A DNA stretch of 64,000 bases from Prostheceraeus crozeri (GCA_907163375.1 CAJQUW010011583.1:28364-92363), one strand, 5' to 3'. Shown: positions 30,331 to 42,382, counted from the first letter of the stretch. Made by a program: numbers and translations. The notes: a model not told the origin generated them from the letters alone.

Positions 30331-31625
30331 CAATAAAAATATCGCTTCATGGTAAAACTTTCTCGCAGCAATTATTAGAAATACAGCATTGTTGTTTGTT
30401 CAGTGAGATAACTGCAATTAACCATTACATTGAAGTCATCTTCAGCTCTCTTTATCAAGTCATTCTTTCCATCCAGAATATCAAAGCAGAAATTAATTCC
30501 CTTTCTATGTATCATAAAATTTGAGATTCTTTTTGAAATTCAATCACCCTTTCAGTGTAGATGGAAATGCATTCGAACGAGGCAATTTTTACGTTCACTC
30601 ACTTCCTTGCTCATTTGACGCTTTTCTTTGTTCACTCAGTACATAGTTCATTTCTAATTACGCTAAGCCGCTCACTTCACTAAACAAATTCAGCTCGTTC
30701 ACTTTGTAAGCGTGTATTTTGCAGGGTTGTCGATGCGGTGGTGGACGGAGACGGCCTTTTTCCTCGGAAGTTGGTGAGGCTGTAGGAAAAGCTGATTTCA
30801 CAGTTCTGCTTAGGGTTGTGGAGGCGAGGGCGACCTTTTTGCTGGGAGCCGGGTTTCTTGTCTATGTCTGAGACGGGTAAGGAGGTGGGTCTTGGAAAAG
30901 ACAACTCTGCATCGCTGGTTCATGTGGTTCATGGTAATTTGCTTGTCGAATTGCATGTGGACAGGCGTGTCGACATATTGCTCGCAAGAATGAAGAAACC
31001 ATTCTTTCTTATTATCTATCAATACTGTTAATGTATGCTTATTTCTACATTCTGTAAATTTGAATACAGCTTGTAAATAGTTGCATTTTAATTTGAAGAT
31101 AGGGACCGGGCCTGAATAGCTCCCATTTTATCCGATAGACCTATCAGGAATCATCAGTTGGCCTAGTTCATATCCATTAACATCATCACAACTCCTCCAT
31201 TCAATATGCAGTCAAACATGGAGTAAATCTGAGGTACATGTGTGCAATGAGTAATTGTTTGGGTAACTATGAATGATAATCTAATATTCAGGTCTGCTCC
31301 CATTTTCAACTGAGGATGCTACTCAATATCTGAATGATCTATTTACATTCTGCTTTCAAAAAGCATCATGCATTTTGCTGATTATTTCATAACTGACCTC
31401 CCGTATCGACAACTCTATCAGTGATTATTTCTGGTAGACACATTAGCATGAAATGTCAGTAACTATGTTAAAAAGTAGCATTTAGATAACACCCAACGAA
31501 GTAATTAACTTGAATAGTTGATGCCATACATCGTCTACTCTCGCATGGTGCTATCGCCCTTCATTATTTTGCAAAAGGTCAATTTATTGACTTAATATTA
31601 TCGATCATTATTGTGTCGTTGGGTA
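30331..31625. other. Non-coding interval
   Basis: No gene is recognised. Positions 30,700-30,860 are GC-richer than their surroundings and give short open frames on both strands, without any family likeness. It is shared with unit 2 (51,640-52,896), with a deletion in unit 2 matching about 31,390-31,430. Confidence 0.5.
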
Positions 31626-31948
31626 GCCATGTTGTGTGGATAGGTTGGGTCTTGAACAGCGATGCTGTGTGGATCAAATGGGTCCTTGTACAGCCGTGCT
31701 GTGTGAAACAGACTGATCCTTAAACAGCCGTGCTGTGTGGATCAGACGGCTCTTTTAGCAGCGATGCTGTGTGGATCAGATGAGTCCTTGAACAGCCGTT
31801 CTGTGTGAATCAGACGGATGTTTGAACAGCCATTCTATGTGGATCAGACGGCTCTTTGAACAGCCATGCTGTGTGGATCAGATGGGTCCTTGAACAGCCA
31901 TGCTGTGTGGATCAGACGGGTACTTGAACTGTCGTGCTGTGTAGATAC
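31626..31948. repeat. Minisatellite, 32-33-bp unit (unit 1)
   Basis: About ten copies of a unit containing CAGCCGTGCTGTGTGGATCA, followed by GACGG and CTTGAA. It directly abuts the 3' end of the RTE-like LINE and is shared with unit 2, so it is probably the LINE's 3' repeat or a satellite that formed at its tail. Confidence 0.92.
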
Positions 31949-33310
31949 CCAACACTGTCCTCTATAGGTCATTGCCGGTCGTATCAAGGTCAGGTGGATC
32001 TTTGATTTCAGTTTCAGAGAAACTCCTTTGTCGCAAATAACTCCTGTCACTTGCCTTCAACTCTTCCATCCTGTTTATCTCCGACCGACTTTTGATGTCC
32101 TGCTCGCAAGATGATGTTTTGTCTAAGGCTGAACCGAGATATTTGAACTTCTTAACCGACGGCAGCGGAGTTCCATCCAATTGGATTTCATCGTCGTTCG
32201 CAGCGTTGGAGAGGTATTCACTCTTAGTTCTGCTAATTCGGAGACCACTACTTTTCAGGGCATTGCTCCACAGGTCTGTTTTGTAAATTGCTGTTGTAGA
32301 ATTCCCACAAATCACCATATAATCGGCGTAGAGCACTTCTTTTGGGGAACGTACTGCTCTCCAGATGCCCAGTTGTCACATCTAAGACCAGAAGGAATAG
32401 ATATGGGCTCAGCGCCGATCCCTGGTGCAGCCCATCAGAGACATCAAAAGGTGGAGAGAACCGTGTTTGGTTTTCACAATCGTCAGAGTATCTCGATACA
32501 TGCATCTCTGGCACCCCTTTCCTTCCCAAAAAGTTGAAGAACAATTCTCGACGAACTGAGTCGCACGCTTTCTCTAAGTCCACGAAAACCGCCCTGAACA
32601 GCTCGTTTCCCTCCATCAGGTTCTCCGTAACCGCACGCATTACAAACAAGGGATCTGTGGTGCTATATCCAGGTCTGAATGCAAACTGATTGTTTCGTAC
32701 ATTCGTGCACATTCTCAGCCTCTTATTGATTATTCGCTCCAGGAGTTTGAAACTGTGGCAGAGCAGCTTGATGCCCCGATAATTGTAATTGCTGCAAACT
32801 CTGATCACCTTCGTTTTCTCATCTGTCTAAATGGAAAAGGCCGTATTTGCAAATAGCAAGGATGCAAAAGCTCCTTTGCCGATGGGTCCTCTAGAACTGT
32901 ATAGGACAATCTGCAGTAAAACAACTCTGTGGCAATTGTAGATGAAAATGTTGAATGATGACACTTGGCTATTTCAGCTTTTTCAGTATTGTATATCACT
33001 TTTTAAAAAAATAGAAATACCTCTCTTGAAAAATGGACGTTCTGCACATAAGGCCTTTTCTCGATTCACTGACGATTTCTGGTTTCTGGACTTTGCTATC
33101 TTGAAAATCAGCTTCTCTCCTTCTTTCGACTCCAATTTCTCATACATTTCTTTCCATGCTGCTCTCTTTGCTTTGGCTACCGTCTATTTGAAGTGTTTCT
33201 TGGCCTGTTTGTAAATCTCTCTGTCCACTTCAAGGTTGGAGGTTTTCCATTTTTTTGAAGCCAAGCCTCTCAGCTTTCAAGGCACCTTGAATCTCGCTCG
33301 TCCACCACGA
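31949..33310 (-). pseudogene. RTE-like LINE, reverse transcriptase half (unit 1)
   Basis: Recognised peptides on the minus strand include YNYRGIKLLCHSFKLLERII (32,70x), FAFRPGYSTTDPLFVMRAV, FVDLEKACDSVRRELFF with the first catalytic Asp, and LYADYMVICGNS where the usual YADD is YADY. They are followed by TKSEYLS and KFKYLGS. The frame is interrupted by several stops and shifts (for instance between 32,820 and 33,300), so it is dead. Its endonuclease half is at 35,555-36,470, separated by a transposon insertion. Confidence 0.85.
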
Positions 33311-35554
33311 GGGGGTAATTCTTTGGTTTTCGATCAGTAACAAGTGACCAGTGATTTATGACAAGTTGATTTTGACAAATGACCATGATTTCAATCCTTC
33401 GGCTTGATCAGCAACCACTTGTCAAGACATGACTAGTTAATCTTGCTGAAGACCAGTGGATAATGCGTAGCTATGATTGCTCGAACAGTGGTACAAAGCA
33501 TAGTGAAACAAACTATAGGGAAAACTGTACAGGAGATTCTTCCGTCATAGATTTTCATTTCGATTTTATGCTAATATAGCATCTATATTTTACGAATCAT
33601 TGTAATAATCATCATGATGCCAAATAATAAATGTGATAAAATTTTTATAGTCTGAAAAGTCTTAACTGAAGAGCATCGGTGCTTCTAAAAGCAACAATGA
33701 ATTTGTCTGAATTCGCTGTCCTCGATCATGGAAATCTGCAACATGCGATCTTCATGATTATGATAGGCAGTTTAATCGTAGACTATCTTGTAGACTAATC
33801 ACTGCCAAGAGATGACTGTTACAGAAAGTTCGAAGCTGCGGGGAATCGAGAAAATGAAAGCCATAATAAAGAAACACGAGTGAATGCATTGAATAGCATG
33901 CATACAGAGTTGTCGTGACGTGACAGTGAGAAAAGATAACCAATATTTACCGGACACAACGTTTATGAATAGCCATAAGATGACATTGGTAAGAAAATCG
34001 GAAGGAATAAGGCCTTGCAACCTTGATGTCAGTCCACTTTACTCACCCATTCTAACAATTCAAGTACCCTTGCTAAATTTCTTATTCAAAGAACTTTGAC
34101 TGGAGAGTGACGGAGCATTGTCTTGCATTCAAACAGCATCATCCGAAATGCACGATTCTTACAATAAGAACAATAATGTTATTGATCATTTCAAAATAAT
34201 TGGCCCCATTCAGAGGATTATAAGAGAAAACGAACTTGCAAAAGAACAAAAATTGAGATTCCAGCGTAAAACCTAACACCGTGATCATTTAGCAGCTTTT
34301 GCTTTAGGAATTGCGTCTTCTAATAAATTCAGTTATGCTCATCCACGTTACCTTTCAAAATAAATTTGACCACATCTGTCAACAGAATGAGTCCCTAGCC
34401 GTTTTTGTGTACATGCTGTGTAGACTTCTCGAACCAATCAGCGAACTATTTTTCGTACTTATTTAATTCTCGGTCTTCCTGGCCTATATTAATCCAGCAC
34501 TGATCCAGACTCATGAAATTTCTTTGTTCAAAGGTCACTGAATTACCAAAGAGCTGCTAGGTGCATGTACAGAGTGCTACACACTCACACAACAAGCACC
34601 AATGAGAAAATATCAATTACGCAGGTGAATAAATATCTAATTTAGCAATTGTGTATAGAAAAGATGACTGAAACATGCAAAAAGTTCTAAATATATCAGC
34701 TTGCGATGTTTCTTAAACGTTGCCTGTTTTCTACCACTTACGAGTGAGTCTATTACAGCATCTTTTAATCGAATATTTATTTACCTAACCTGAAATACAG
34801 AAGATTCAAGAGACTTTTGGCGGCAGCTGTATATGGGTACTTGTAGGCTTTATCCCACCTGAATGAAATTTGGTTTGTAGAGAGAAAATATCCATATCTA
34901 GACACTCCTCAAGTTTCATAGCGATCAATTCAGTATAACATGATTTATCGAATTTTGAAGGAGTGGGTGGGATAAAACCTACAAGTACCCATATATGTTC
35001 AATTAACATGTACTCGTATATCCCTACATGTGTTCGATCAATACATGTCTTCAATTGAAGTATGCTGCTCACATTTCATAAGAGAATGAAGTTTTCTCAT
35101 AAATTATGCATTATAAGTAACAGAAGCAATAAATGTTGAGTATCATACGTTAAGCGTGGCTGTCCGCGTCTGTTTCGCAGTGAAATTCTCGAAGGGCCCA
35201 AAATTCTCACATAAACTAGTTTATATTCCAAACTCCACTTTCTGAAAACTATGTAAGCAAGATAAATTCTTGACTTTGCATTTCATATCATTGTAATTAT
35301 GACTTCCACTGATGCTGATAATGCAAGCATGATAGTTAAAAATTCTTCCGTCATAAATGCGTGATTATGACAAGTAAACGCTTATTACTGATCAAAGTGA
35401 AGAATTCAATCACTTGTTATACCACTAGTTACTGGTCAAAATTTACTGATCAAAATAAACTTGTCAACACAACATGTCGAAGAATTGAAATCACTTGTTA
35501 CTTGTCACTTGTCACTAGTCATAGCGCATGATCAGTGACCGAAGAATTGCCCCC
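33311..35554. mobile_element. Non-autonomous DNA transposon with GGGGGCAATTC ends, inside the LINE (unit 1)
   Basis: The left end is GGGGGTAATTCTTTGG and the right end, read inward on the other strand, is GGGGGCAATTCTTCGG. Inverted similarity continues in imperfect TGACAAGT-type repeats for about 90 bases. The interior (2.2 kb) has no transposase-like frame. It splits the LINE between the EPRVL and SWWTSEIQG codons. No clear target duplication is visible. Unit 2 has the same insertion at 54,584-57,362. A superfamily cannot be assigned. Confidence 0.75.
34830..34996. mobile_element. Foldback MITE remnant (unit 1)
   Basis: Begins TATATGGGTACTTGTAGG and ends CTACAAGTACCCATATA. It is the shrunken form of the whole foldback element in unit 2 (56,166-56,810): only the first 30 bases of the left arm plus the whole right arm remain. 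TA at each edge would suit a Tc1/mariner-type target. Confidence 0.75.
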
Positions 35555-36470
35555 AGGACTCTAGGTTCAGAAAGGTTCCACCGCGAGCCACTCCATTGTT
35601 CCCCTGCCCTCAACTACTCAGGATATTTGTCAGCTCTCAATTAACAGCATTCTCTATACTCTGTAACGTGAGGCGCCTACGATTTTCTGCAGTATCCTCG
35701 TCTGCTAACTTCCATCACTTGATTTTCTTCTCTGCTTGTTTTTCCTTTGTTTCGCAAGCCTCGCACAGCTATAGTCCATAACTAAAAGCTCATACTGTGG
35801 AGCAACACACTCATTTAGGATTACTTTGCAGTTTTGAATTGCTCTTAGTTTGTCCGATGATATTAGGAAGGAGTCTATGACTGTCTTGTTGCTTCCACTT
35901 TCGTAAGTTGCTTTCTGTGCATCGTTCTTCACGGACCAGGTGCTAGCTATTCTGAGGTTGTTTTCCTGGGCTAACTGCATCAATTTATCTCCCTCTGCGT
36001 TTCTACTGCCAAATCCGTGACTCCTGTCAGCCTCGCAGTTGTTCCTCTGAGTTCCAACATGACAGTTCATATCAGCACCAATGACAGTTTTACATGGTGT
36101 TTCGACCCCCGAAATTGTGTCTTCTAACAGGCTCATAAACTCCTCCTTCTCAGCATCTTGATAACCTGCTTAGAGAGCATGGTCACTTATTAGAGCATAT
36201 GTCTTCATGTTGCCAGGGTTGTATATCTTCATCCACATGAGCCGATCATTCACCCGGTTGATCTCTAGTATCTTGGAGCAGTGATCTTGTTTTACTGCTA
36301 TCCCAACTCCATTCTTCTTTGCTGCACCAACAGAGTAGAAAAACTGAAACCCGCGGCTAATTTCTCTCGCTTTATTACCTGTCCACTTCGTTTCTTGAAT
36401 GCACGCAAAATCCACTTTTTGACTTTCACATCAGCTACTTCCATACTCCTACCTGTCATAAATCCCTCTA
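35555..36470 (-). pseudogene. RTE-like LINE, apurinic endonuclease half (unit 1)
   Basis: Peptides VDFACIQETKWTGNKA (catalytic Glu in QETKW), GADMNCHVGTQRNN, FGSRNAEGDKLMQLAQENN and ATYESGSNKTVIDSFLI match the exonuclease-endonuclease-phosphatase fold of RTE-type LINEs. Two frames (36170-36415 and 35705-36136) are separated by a stop. It is part of the same dead element as 31,949-33,310. Confidence 0.85.
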
Positions 36471-36570
36471 ATACTTTATTGTCTAATAAATTGCTAAAAA
36501 TAGATTTCGGTCGTCGTCAAAATATGCAAGCTCTGAACATATTTCAGGCAGAATTCCAGGGGTATAATTG

Positions 36571-39003
36571 ATTGCCATCATGCTTTATTGCTTCTTTGTA
36601 AAATTCATTAAACAAATAAATATGTTTACAATAAGCATTTCAAATAGGCATTTGCATATATGAAGGAAATTACTGTCGTGCCTCCAAATCATGATGACTC
36701 CTTACGATATCGCGTATTTTGCTTAGATATGCGCCAAATTACATCATCACGGTAGGAAAATTCCCTTTTACTGTTCATTTTTGCGAAAGCAATAAAGCGT
36801 CCATTTTCTGAAATTTTCAACATATGAAATTCTACGCATTTCAATTTCAAAACTGTTTTCCATTTTTTAATTAATAAATTTTGGTTATGGAATGACATGT
36901 ATTTGAAAGACCATTAGAAGAATGCCAAATACGGACATTTTTGTTGTTAAATTGTCATTAGGTCTTTCCGCACCGATCTCTGAAGCACATCCATAATCCG
37001 GTAGGATTCAGTTTTCCTCCTTAACTTCTAAAGTATTGCACCAAATCATAAGAACCTCAAACTCTCTCAGACAAGTCAATAAGTGTCCGTCGGGATTGCG
37101 GAGCGGCGGAAGGTTGCCGGAGAAACCGTGGGCTCTGTAATCCGTCACGATGTGCTCCACAGCTTTAGGCGTGTGTCCACAAGCGCAGGTGGTGGACTCT
37201 CAAAGGCATTGAAGAGTTGCAGCTACTCCAGCAGTGTCAGAGCACAGTCGATTAAGCCGAATCCACTGTTTGCGAGGCAGGTTAGAAGCATCTGGCTCGG
37301 AGTGCGGCAAGCGGCTCTGAGGAATTGAGTGTTCGTGATTACAACATTCAATATATAGGAGAGTTGCATAAGTTCAACCAGCAAATGGTAAAGGCAATGT
37401 CTCAACCTTTTCTCGGCCATCTCCTAAGTTAAACGGCACACCTGTCACCACGTCAAGCAGTTGAAAACAAGATGAGAAAAATGTTGTATGTTGTAATACA
37501 ATAATTCTGTTTAATGTAGATCACACTATGATCTCTACAAATTTCATATGGCGTGGAGAAAGTAAATCCCTTGCCATGTACGAGTTCCACATGTACTACT
37601 TACGTGTACATGCATGTGTGACGAATCTGACAACTCGGCTGTACATTTATTTTAGACGAGCGGTACTTTTATAATAGTTGTTGACATTCTAACAATTTGA
37701 CTTTTAGATCGACGCCTACCGCATGCTTGTACATGAGAATTGCTTGTCATTAATTAATTATTATTTATTAAATAATTAATAATTACTCTATTAATTAATG
37801 CTATCACTTGTACATGAGAATGTGATTAGTTAAACTTACTTTCTTCATCCGTTTAGAGTGCTTTTCTCCACCTCCGCTCGGTTGGACGATTGTTCTTCAT
37901 TACCTATAGTATAATCGAATTGTTCATGAATATCTTTATCCCAATTTGTTTCATGAACATTATTTGTCTAATTGACTACATCACTGAGCTCACATAAATA
38001 CTTATCTATCAAATTAGAAGACTTAATTTTTACAGTATATTGATGAGCAATATACTGTAGCTCATTATCACTTTTATTGAATGAGATTCTTCTCTTAATT
38101 TCGACACTTCAATTAATAAATGATGCCTGTAATATACCTCGGTCACTCATTTCTGCTATTTGTGAGGGTGATGAAGTGCTACATACTCGAGGCAGGTCAG
38201 TCAAGCTTCCCTATCAGAGAAGACAGTGTCAGCGTAATCTCTGCATACACGGTGAACCAATCTCTCTCAATTGAGAGCGTGTCCGCGATGACGTCATCGC
38301 GGATCTTTTTCACGCTCCTGTGTTTCAACGTTAATGAATTAGATGAAGCCATCAAGCAATCAGGAATGCAGGTAGCATTGAGTCAGTGAATTAAAAGAAT
38401 ATGTAAATTTTGGCCTTACTATTCTTCGATCCAAAGACCGTTCTTTGATTAGGTATAAGAATTCGTGAATCGTTCACTTCGGTGATCACTGTGTTTCCTG
38501 CTTAGTGGGATAGAGTGATGCAGAGGATGAAGTCCATCCAGACACGACGGAGCCGGTTGTAGGGGAACGGGGGTACTTCCGCTCCTAAAAAATCAACAAT
38601 CAACACATTTTCATGCCCTTCTCCCATAATTTAATCGATGCTTACAACTTTAGACATCTTATTAATTTGATGGAGTCAAAGATTGCCGATGAGTCGTCAA
38701 GTTATCATTTTCCACTTTTACTTGTTATTGTCAGTTGAAGATTTTATCGTTAAGTGAAAGAACGATTTCAGTCCAGCGAAGACTAAAGACTTTTCGAGAA
38801 ACGGAATGTCACAGAAAAGATACAACAATTTAATTCCACTAAACATCCCTAAACAAAGAACAGACAATCTCAACTCAACAGACATCATGAAACTATTAAC
38901 TCAAAACCAACCACGACGACCAAATTTTTGTGGAAACTTTTGACTGACTATATTTTGATTCACCTATGAACTATATTCAACAGCATTATCAACTTTCACA
39001 ACA
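36571..39003. other. Non-coding interval with a LINE scrap and palindromes
   Basis: No host gene is recognised. At 37,090-37,220 (minus) a short LINE tail reads ESTTCACGHTPKAVEHIV, a Cys/His motif typical of LINE C-termini. An A+T palindrome around TAATTATTATTTATTAAATA lies at about 37,755-37,800. Two perfect palindromes lie at 38,264-38,303. All are shared with unit 2, which has lost the piece matching about 37,222-37,430. Confidence 0.55.
38264..38303. promoter_or_regulatory. Paired perfect palindromes with CRE core
   Basis: CTCTCAATTGAGAG (38264-38277) and, four bases on, a perfect 22-base palindrome (38282-38303) centred on TGACGTCA, the consensus site for CREB/ATF factors. Unit 2 has the first intact and two mismatches in the outer part of the second, with the TGACGTCA core kept. 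Confidence 0.5.
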
Positions 39004-39687
39004 TTGAGTTTTTATTTGATTAGTCAGGTTCCTCAAGGCTTTTTGTTGTGGCTGCGGAACTATCTGCGAGGAAGGTCAGTGAGAATGAAAATTGGAACTA
39101 ACTTCTCCGAAAATATACCAATCCAGAAAGGACTGCCACAAGGCTCAGTAATTGCTCCTACTCTGTTTTGTGCATTCATTAGGGAGATTAATTCATATAG
39201 TGCCGGAGTAAATACAATCAAATATGCAGACGATTTGAATTTAGTCGTTCCACTCTCAATCGGTGATTCAAATGTGATAAATCAGCAAATTGAGGAAGAA
39301 ACACACCACATATCACAAATGTGTGAAAGAAACAGCCTTGCATTGAATTACGACAAGTCTAAAGTGATGTTCTACACTCGCCGAGATGTCTCTCCTCCAG
39401 CTTCAATATGTCTTCCAGTAGTGCAAGAACTAAAACTTCTTGGAATCACATTTGATAGTAAAATGAATTGGGATAAGCATGTTGGTATAGTATACTGCAA
39501 AGCCGCAAGAAGACTGAACATTTTAAGAAAACTGAAAAAGGCCATCAAAGAAGACGAACTTCATCAAGTATACACATCCCTGATTAGGTCTCTTTTGGAA
39601 TATGCATGCCCTGTATTCGTCGGTCTAAAGAAAACGCATATTCGCAAACTACAGCGTCTCGACAACCGTGACCACCGAATAATATAG
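39004..39687 (+). pseudogene. Non-LTR (Jockey/CR1-like) reverse transcriptase fragment (unit 1)
   Basis: An open 227-residue piece with IQKGLPQGSVIAPTLFCAF and IKYADDLNLVV (YADD catalytic pair), followed by the thumb region ELKLLGITFDSKMNW and LRKLKKAIKEDELHQVYTSL. It lacks the endonuclease and the first reverse transcriptase motifs, and it stops at the Tigger end at 39,687, so that Tigger landed in it. Shared with unit 2 (61,021-61,697). Confidence 0.87.
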
Positions 39688-40460
39688 GGGAGAGCGGGGC
39701 TTGTTGGAACAAATATTTATTTTTTTCAAAAAATGTATGAAGATGACATTAGCTGAACTTGAAAATGCAGTCGTAATACATTAAGGGTACGAAAATCCAG
39801 TTAGTCATAATTGCATTACTTGAAAGTTAGCACAAATTGCTCTATTACTTCATTAAACAGGGGAACTCTAATGTTTCCCTGAAACATCTAAGTTGAAACA
39901 TCGTATGGGGTTTCTTGAAACGCATCACTTGCTTTTAATTTTGAATTAATGCACATCCGGTTGCATTGCCTATGGTATTGCAGGAAAGCATTAGATAATA
40001 GGAAACTGATATCTATGTCCATTATGTGTCTTCACGTGAACATATCAAGATTTGAACTCTTTGTAGGCCTATGATAAAACCCAGACAACAACTTTGTCTT
40101 TCTCCTGAGTTGAATAAAAATAAAGTTTGGATATCAACAAACTTTTTATAGAAAACAAATTTCATATCATCGCAAATCTGTGTGTATAATTACAGATACA
40201 AAATGCATGAAAAGGTAGGCTTAGCATATACCTGGGCCAAGGCCTACATCGCAAAATTTATAGAAATTGAATTTAGAAAAATACGATCTTAAAAAAAACT
40301 CATAGAAACTGATAAGCAAGCATAAAGACAGCGAGAGTTTTCCTGTCTGCGATTACGTTTTGCTAGTAGGCCCTATTCAATTGAATTCACGCGCAATCAC
40401 AAATCATGGAAAGGACTAACATTTTGACGGTCACTGGTACTCATTTCGGATCATATTCAG

Positions 40461-41058
40461 TTAGATCGACTGAAAACAGCCATCTGTTCCGACAGCGAGA
40501 GGTGCCAGAGCACTGCTGGGTGGTGGTAACATCAGCACAATGTCTCGTCGAAAATGGCAACTCAGTTCTGGATTCTCCGGCCAACAGAATGTTGGCTTAT
40601 CAGTCCACGATGATATACTCGAACGCTTCATGAATTTCGAGATGATTTCCTGTGACTTAAGTTCTACAATAACACCAATGGAATGCACTGCAAACTTTCT
40701 CGAAGTGAACTTCCCCAGCACAAAGCTGCCCACGCCTGGTTCAATTGTCTTTAATAATGAAACATCCACAGATTCTTCGGATAAATTGCTGCATTCATCA
40801 TCCACAAATACAACTTTTGCCTTTTTTGGTTTCTCTTTTGTGGACGTTGATGTTGGTGAATTTGTAAGAATCTTGGTTCTCCCTGGCTTCCGTCCACCTT
40901 TCCTCTTTGATGCCACAGCAGGTTTATTAAGAGGTCTGATTGCCTCTGGGCTCATCACTACTCTCTGAGTTGTCGCCTCCGTAGGATCTAGTATTTCCGC
41001 TGCAAAAGACGGCATGAAATCATCGTCATTGAATACATCTATATCCACCGGAAAAACT
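40461..41058 (-). pseudogene. Tigger transposase, C-terminal part (unit 1)
   Basis: Reads DIDVFNDDDFMPSFAAEILD and further acidic and basic segments (KRKGGRKPGRTKI), the usual low-complexity tail of Tigger transposases after the GFRATGVFP motif. The tail continues past the normal end as an open frame of unclear meaning. Confidence 0.75.
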
Positions 41059-41550
41059 GAAAATGAATTTAGTTACCAGCGGATTGCAACCAAAGTTCTT
41101 CATCAGTGAATTAAGAAGAACGGAATGACTCACAGAGTCGAACGCCTTTCTAAAATCAACTGCGAGGAGTTTCACGTAGTTCAGAGGGTCGGCAGAAATA
41201 TGTTGCAGAGTTGTAAGGCGAATTGCTAGGTGAGCGTTCGTACAACCACCATGGAAATTCTTAGGGATGAAACCAAATTGCGAGGGATTCAAACGGTGAT
41301 TGAGGGAAGGGAGAAGAAGCTTGTCTCTAAACAGTCTTTCAAGGATTTTGCTCAAGAAAGGAAGGATCGAAATGGGTCGATAGTCGAACTTGGATTTGGG
41401 AATGGGAAGAATGTTGGCCGATTTCCAAAAATTGGGGAAAGTCGAAGAAGCCAGGCAACGATTATAAATGTTCGTCAAAGGCTCAGCAAGTTCAACGGCA
41501 AACGAACGAAAGAAGAATCCTGGGATTCCATCTGCATCCAAGAACTGCAT
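41059..41550 (-). pseudogene. Non-LTR reverse transcriptase fragment inside Tigger (unit 1 only)
   Basis: Reads FPNFWKSANILPIPKSKFDY, RPISILPFLSKILERLF and LLAVDFRKAFDSVSHSVLL, the first reverse transcriptase motifs of a Jockey/CR1-like LINE, including the first catalytic Asp (VDFRKAFD). It replaces roughly 120 bases of Tigger that remain in unit 2 (about 63,075-63,200). The motifs are those missing from the fragment at 39,004-39,687, so both may come from one family. Confidence 0.82.
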
Positions 41551-42278
41551 GCGCTATTATAATATGATTTGAATGGGCCATAAACGCCCTTGTCAAGCGG
41601 CTGAAGTTTATGTGAGCAGTGGGGAGGGAAGGAAAGCATCACAATTCCATTTTCTTTGACAAAATTTACAACCTCGATGCTCACATGACTCTCATGATTG
41701 TCAAGCAGTAGAAGAACTCTGTTTTCAGCACTTGGACGGACATATTTGACGAAATGCTTTAAAAATAACAGAAAATTGTCTACCCCAATGGATCCAGTTG
41801 GAGGACTTCGGATGAAATGGTCTTTGTAGTTGACCCGAGGAAACACAAACATCGGCGGTACTGTATTTCCAATTGCATTCACAGCACAGCATATTGTCAC
41901 CAGTTGACCTCGCTCACCGGATGCAATAGCCCCAACTTGCTTCGAACCAGTCTTAGCGATAACTTTGTTCGGTTTGTGCACTGTCGTGCACCCGGTTTCA
42001 TCCACATTCCAAATGCGGTCTGAAGGGAAATTGTCCCTCTCAACAACAGTGCTGTCATTTTCAAAAAATAAGCGCACGTTATGTCTGTTGAAGCATGCAG
42101 CTCGACCCAAGGAAGTAGATTCAGCTGCTCTGATTGTAATATCTTTGTGTCGACTAAGAAATCCAGACATCCAATCCTTTGCAGCTTCCTTGTTTTCTTG
42201 CCACGAAGGTGGTACATCACGATCGAGTTTTACTGCATATTCGTAGGCTAAACTCCTTACCTCTTTAACAGATTTGCT
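41551..42278 (-). pseudogene. Tigger transposase, DDE catalytic part (unit 1)
   Basis: Over 200 residues stay open. The last part of the DNA-binding region (AKDWMSGFLSRHKDITIRAA) is followed by a complete catalytic triad: Asp in IWNVDETGC, Asp in LLLLDNHESHV and Asp in HKLQPLDKGVYGPFK. The N-terminal CENP-B helix-turn-helix region is cut off at the unit boundary, so the gene is dead despite its good catalytic core. Confidence 0.9.
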
Positions 42279-42382
42279 ATATCCATTTTATATGATAATG
42301 AAGGACATAAAGGGGCTGATGGTTCTTTTGTTTTTACATCTTCCATTTTTAAATGAATATTTTTTATTCATATTCATTTTGT

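Larger units (their letters stand above)
17321..42278. repeat. Tandem unit 1 (direct repeat, 24,958 bp)
   Basis: This sequence recurs in the same order and orientation at 42,279-63,989, at roughly 98 percent identity by eye outside insertions. Without the 3.75-kb Penelope insertion and its target duplication it is about 21.2 kb, close to unit 2 without its tRNA-bearing insertion. It starts inside a Polinton gene fragment (ATATCCATTT) and ends inside a Tigger transposase gene. Confidence 0.95.
39688..42278 (-). mobile_element. Tigger-like (pogo) DNA transposon cut by the unit boundary (unit 1)
   Basis: The outer end GGGGAGAGCGGGGCTTGTTG at 39,688 follows TATA and looks like a pogo/Tigger inverted end in a TA target. 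The transposase runs leftward from 42,278. The other end and the N-terminal CENP-B-like part are missing because the tandem-unit boundary cuts the gene. A LINE piece (about 41,060-41,550) replaces a short part between the catalytic and C-terminal regions. Confidence 0.8.

Noticed and set aside
32181-32537. Plus-strand frames within the RTE-like LINE
   Set aside because: They are antisense shadows of recognised reverse transcriptase motifs on the minus strand.
38120-38389. 89-residue frame over the CRE palindromes
   Set aside because: Not preserved as a frame in unit 2 and without any protein-like features.
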